Source: Hyphomicrobiales bacterium
Lineage (GTDB): Bacteria > Pseudomonadota > Alphaproteobacteria > Rhizobiales > Devosiaceae
NCBI GenBank assembly: GCA_027487555.1
Contig: JAIYDI010000029.1
Span: 186,001-250,000 of the forward strand
Reading direction: 5' to 3'
Length of the DNA stretch: 64,000 nt
Shown here: positions 61,318-64,000 of the stretch, piece by piece
Numbering within the stretch: position 1 is the stretch's first letter
Layout: each line of letters begins with the position of its first letter
The notes under the pieces: model-generated
What the model was told of the DNA's origin: nothing
The model's input: only the letters and a program-made list of their open reading frames with translations
The model's database searches: none
Translations under genes and position numbers: made by a program

Positions 61318-62268
61318 ATGGCTGCCACAATCGGCTCAATGGGCGAGCTTCTTGTTGAGTTCGTATGCCTCAAGCAAGGCACGCACCACATCGTTGCCGC
61401 CACCTATGAAGGTCCGTTCCCAAGTGGTGCGCCGGCCATTTTCATCGATCAGGCGTCGCGGGTCGGAGCAAGTACGATCTTTCTGGGTGCTGTCGGTGAG
61501 GATGCCTTTGGCGAAGTACTGAAGCGGCGCCTTTCAAAGGTGGGGGTCGATATGGGCCTCGTTGCCACGATAGAGGGTGTACCGACCGGCTCGGCCTTTG
61601 TTGGCTACAGTCCCGATGGAACGCGCGATTTCGTTTTCAACATCGCGCATTCCGCTGCGGCGCGGTTCCCGACCGGCCCCGACGTGGTCGATAGGCTGAG
61701 GGCGTCGAGCCTTCGTGTCTTCCACATTTCCGGCTCGACCCTCGGCAATAGGGATATGGCGCGCGCCGCCCTCGATATCTGCCGGGCGCTGCATGCGTCC
61801 GGCGTCGCGATTTCCTTCGACCCCAATATCCGCAAGGAGCTGATGGGCGAACAGGGCTACATGGATATCGTGCGGTCCCTCACGGGTCTCGCGCGCTATT
61901 TCCTGCCCAGCGCCGAAGATGCCGAGGTGCTGTTCCCCGGCGAGGGGTTCGAGAGCTTCGCGCGACGCCTCCGCGCCGCTGGTGCCGAACATGTGGTGCT
62001 GAAGCGCGGCGCGCTTGGCTGCATGGCACTTGCGCCGGATGGCAAGGTCGTGTCCCTGCCTGCCCACGCGGTCGACGTGATCGACCCGACCGGCGCGGGC
62101 GACTGCTTCTGTGGAACCTTTGTCGCGCTCGTCACGAAGGGCCGAAGCATGGAGGACGCGCTGCGGCTCGCCAATGCGGCCGGTGCCCTTGCGGTTACGC
62201 GTCGCGGGCCGATGGAGGGCAATTCGACGCTGGCAGAGATTGCCGTTTTCCTCGGCGGTGCAGGGTGA
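61318..62268 (+). CDS. PfkB-family carbohydrate kinase
   Basis: This 316-aa kinase of the ribokinase/PfkB family phosphorylates a sugar with ATP. It opens with ATIGSMGELLVEFV, has FIDQASRVGASTIFLGAVGEDAFGEVLKRRLSKVGVD and the second signature DVIDPTGAGDCFCGTFVAL (the catalytic Asp in GAGD). In agrobacterial galactitol metabolism a PfkB kinase beside a GatZ-type protein phosphorylates tagatose, so tagatose or a similar ketose is plausible. The ATG at 61318 follows AAGGGG by 5 bases; the track start is two codons earlier. Confidence 0.9.
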   Translation: MAATIGSMGELLVEFVCLKQGTHHIVAATYEGPFPSGAPAIFIDQASRVGASTIFLGAVGEDAFGEVLKRRLSKVGVDMGLVATIEGVPTGSAFVGYSPDGTRDFVFNIAHSAAARFPTGPDVVDRLRASSLRVFHISGSTLGNRDMARAALDICRALHASGVAISFDPNIRKELMGEQGYMDIVRSLTGLARYFLPSAEDAEVLFPGEGFESFARRLRAAGAEHVVLKRGALGCMALAPDGKVVSLPAHAVDVIDPTGAGDCFCGTFVALVTKGRSMEDALRLANAAGALAVTRRGPMEGNSTLAEIAVFLGGAG

Positions 62269-63515
62269 GCGAGGTTCTCGGACAGATTGTCGCCGCCAAC
62301 CGCCAAGGCGCGCCGGTCGGCATTCCCTCCTGGTGCACGGCCCATCCGGAGACACTCTTGGCGATCTTTTCCGCCTATCGCGGCGATCAAGGGCCGATCC
62401 TCGTCGAGGCGACCTGCAATCAGGTCAACCAGGTTGGCGGCTATACCGGCATGACGCCTGCCGGCTTTCGTGCCTTCGTCACCGATCTTGCCCAGCGCGC
62501 CGGAATCGAGCCCGGCCGCCTCATCCTAGGGGGCGATCATCTCGGGCCAAATCCGTGGCGCAAGGAACCTGCTGAGATTGCTATGGCAAAGGCCTGCTCC
62601 CTTGTCGCCGCCTATGTAGGCGCCGGGTTCAGGAAGATTCATCTCGACGCGTCGATGGCCTGCGCCGATGACGGTGTGCTTTCAGAGGAAACCATCGCCG
62701 ACCGTGCCGCCGAACTCTGCGCGGTCGCTGAACAAGCCGCACCGGGCCAGCCGCTCTATGTCATTGGCACGGAGGTGCCAATCCCCGGTGGCGAGACAGC
62801 GGTACTCGACCACCTCGCTGTCACCACCCCGGAGGCGGTACAACGCACTTTCGCCCTGCACGAGTCCGCCTTCCGCATCGCCGGTGTCGCGGCAGCGCTC
62901 GACCGCGTCATTGGCATGGTGGTGCAGCCGGGCGTCGATTTCGGTAATGATCAGGTCTTTGCGTTCTCCTCCGACAGGGCAAGGCACCTTGCGGCTACGG
63001 TTCCCCTCTTGCCTGGTTTCGCCTTCGAGGCACATTCCACCGACTACCAATCCGCAGCCGGGCTCAGCGGTCTCGTCGCCGCGCATTTCCCCATACTCAA
63101 GGTCGGGCCGGAACTCACCTTCGCTTATCGGCAGGCAGTTGTCGCGCTTGCCCATATAGAAGCGGCCGTGGCGCCACCGGAGCCGTCGCGGCTCATCGAC
63201 ATTATCGAGGCCGAGATGCTGGCCTCTCCCGGCGATTGGCGCGCCTATGTCGCTCCAGGTCCGCGCGAGGCCGCGATGCGGCTTTATGGCCTCTCCGACC
63301 GGGTCCGCTACTATTGGCCTAGGCCGGCGATCCAGGCGGCGCTGGCGAAGCTGCGCGCCAATCTCGTCGCCCATCCGCCCGAGCCCGGCCTTGTGGCGCA
63401 ATATCTCGGCACGCTGGTCGACGCGTCCGTTCCGCCAGCTGAACTCATGGACCGGGCCATCGATGCCAATGTCGGCGCCGTGATCGCCAAGTACCGCGCC
63501 GCCACAGGCAGCTGA
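62265..63515 (+). CDS. kbaZ: KbaZ/GatZ-family protein (tagatose-bisphosphate aldolase subunit or tagatose-6-phosphate epimerase)
   Basis: This 416-aa protein matches the KbaZ/GatZ family: GIPSWCTAHPETLLAIFSAYRGD, VEATCNQVNQVGGYTGMTP, LILGGDHLGPNPWRKEP, AGFRKIHLDASMACADD and GFAFEAHSTDYQSA. In enteric bacteria it stabilises the class II tagatose-bisphosphate aldolase subunit KbaY/GatY; in agrobacteria a related protein is reported to be a tagatose-6-phosphate 4-epimerase. No KbaY gene is present here, which favours the second role. The GTG start overlaps the kinase stop (GTGA). Confidence 0.88.
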   Translation: MSEVLGQIVAANRQGAPVGIPSWCTAHPETLLAIFSAYRGDQGPILVEATCNQVNQVGGYTGMTPAGFRAFVTDLAQRAGIEPGRLILGGDHLGPNPWRKEPAEIAMAKACSLVAAYVGAGFRKIHLDASMACADDGVLSEETIADRAAELCAVAEQAAPGQPLYVIGTEVPIPGGETAVLDHLAVTTPEAVQRTFALHESAFRIAGVAAALDRVIGMVVQPGVDFGNDQVFAFSSDRARHLAATVPLLPGFAFEAHSTDYQSAAGLSGLVAAHFPILKVGPELTFAYRQAVVALAHIEAAVAPPEPSRLIDIIEAEMLASPGDWRAYVAPGPREAAMRLYGLSDRVRYYWPRPAIQAALAKLRANLVAHPPEPGLVAQYLGTLVDASVPPAELMDRAIDANVGAVIAKYRAATGS

Positions 63516-64000
63516 TCAGGTGTGGAGGTCGATATTGGTGAGGTCGAACTCTTCGTGATGCGCCATGGCTGCCGCCCCGATGGCGCATTCGAACGGCCCG
63601 ATCCGCGAAATCGTCAGCCGGGGCATTGGCATGCCGGGCACGATCTGCTCGGCCAAGGGCCCGGCGATCCGGTCGACGATCGGGTCGAGTAGCGGCAGCA
63701 TGGCGCCACCGATGACGATGGCATCGGGGTTGAACAAATTGGTCAGGTCGACGAGGCCGCGCAGCAGATAACTGGATAGCTCCGCGATGGCCGCCGTGGC
63801 TTCGCGATCCCCCGCCGCCAGCCGCTCCGCTACCGCGTTCGGCAGGTCGATCGACACATCGCGCTCCACCACGTCCTTGTGCGTGGCGTAGCGCTGCAGC
63901 GCCCGCAAGTTGACGAAGGTTTCAAGGCAGCCGCGCCGCCCGCAGCTGCAGAGCGGACCGTCTTCGGCAACCCGGAGGTGACCAATTTCGGCGCCAAGCC
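63516..64000 (-). CDS. ROK-family protein, 5' end beyond window
   Basis: The C-terminal part of a ROK-family kinase or regulator runs off the right edge; about 160 residues are visible. The zinc-binding signature reads GAEIGHLRVAEDGPLCSCGRRGCLETF, with the His and the CxCGxxGC ligands. Later the ELSSYLLRGLVDLTNLFNPDAIVIGGAMLPL segment is typical. The track ORF starting at 63908 is only an internal part of this gene. Whether it has a DNA-binding N terminus cannot be seen. It is convergent with kbaZ, and their stop codons are adjacent. Confidence 0.88.
   Translation of the reverse strand, partial: LGAEIGHLRVAEDGPLCSCGRRGCLETFVNLRALQRYATHKDVVERDVSIDLPNAVAERLAAGDREATAAIAELSSYLLRGLVDLTNLFNPDAIVIGGAMLPLLDPIVDRIAGPLAEQIVPGMPMPRLTISRIGPFECAIGAAAMAHHEEFDLTNIDLHT

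Overview
This 64 kb window looks like chromosome from an alphaproteobacterium of the order Hyphomicrobiales. The evidence is the high GC content, the adjacent glnB-glnA pair, the very high density of ABC importers, the XRE-cupin, LacI, IclR and SorC regulators, and the ROK/PfkB sugar kinases. A Devosia-like organism is my best guess, but that is inference. I found no rRNA, tRNA, CRISPR array, integrase or transposase.

Layout. 0.1-14 kb holds mostly housekeeping and small hypothetical genes: parE with a trailing phosphoesterase, two paralogous small secreted proteins, a Pro/Ala-rich membrane-anchored protein, an ABC-F ATPase, an ArsR-controlled operon of alternating AHSA1-type and alpha/beta-hydrolase genes, a PilZ-like protein, a DUF808 membrane protein and a spermidine-synthase-like protein. 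At 13.9-15 kb a two-gene module (RusA-like resolvase plus a nuclease/HEPN-like protein) sits next to glnA and glnB.

17-23.6 kb is a LacI-regulated sugar island: a Gfo/Idh dehydrogenase, a sugar isomerase/epimerase, and a family-1 binding protein with two permeases but no ATPase. 23.6-38.6 kb is a divergent peptide/hydantoin-type island. One arm carries an Ldh2-family reductase, an XRE-cupin regulator and a short remnant. The other carries a Dpp/Opp-type importer followed by two successive HyuA-HyuB (hydantoinase/oxoprolinase) pairs. A secreted metallo-beta-lactamase-fold enzyme and a YaiI-family protein follow.

40.2-52.9 kb is a large divergent island. The minus arm reads IclR, amidohydrolase (lactonase-like), L-rhamnose-type mutarotase, Gfo/Idh dehydrogenase, MaoC hydratase, CaiB/BaiF CoA-transferase, a binding-protein-like protein without signal peptide, and a second MaoC. 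The plus arm carries a complete ABC importer, an enolase-superfamily sugar-acid dehydratase and a phosphodiesterase. Together they suggest deoxy-sugar oxidation (mutarotase, dehydrogenase, lactonase, dehydratase) joined to an acyl-CoA module.

53-64 kb is a ketose/polyol island. It contains a kinase in which a ROK domain is fused to a C-terminal P-loop kinase domain, a LacD/YihT-type class I aldolase, a SorC regulator, an Rbs/Frc-type importer, a LacI regulator, a PfkB kinase, a KbaZ/GatZ protein and a second ROK protein cut by the window end.

A pattern repeated across the window is that all four ABC binding-protein genes are separated from their first permease gene by a strong hairpin. This suggests a shared device for making more binding protein than permease. 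The most novel-looking points are the ROK/P-loop fusion beside the aldolase, the RusA plus nuclease/HEPN couple, and the deoxy-sugar/CoA cluster with its apparently cytoplasmic binding protein.
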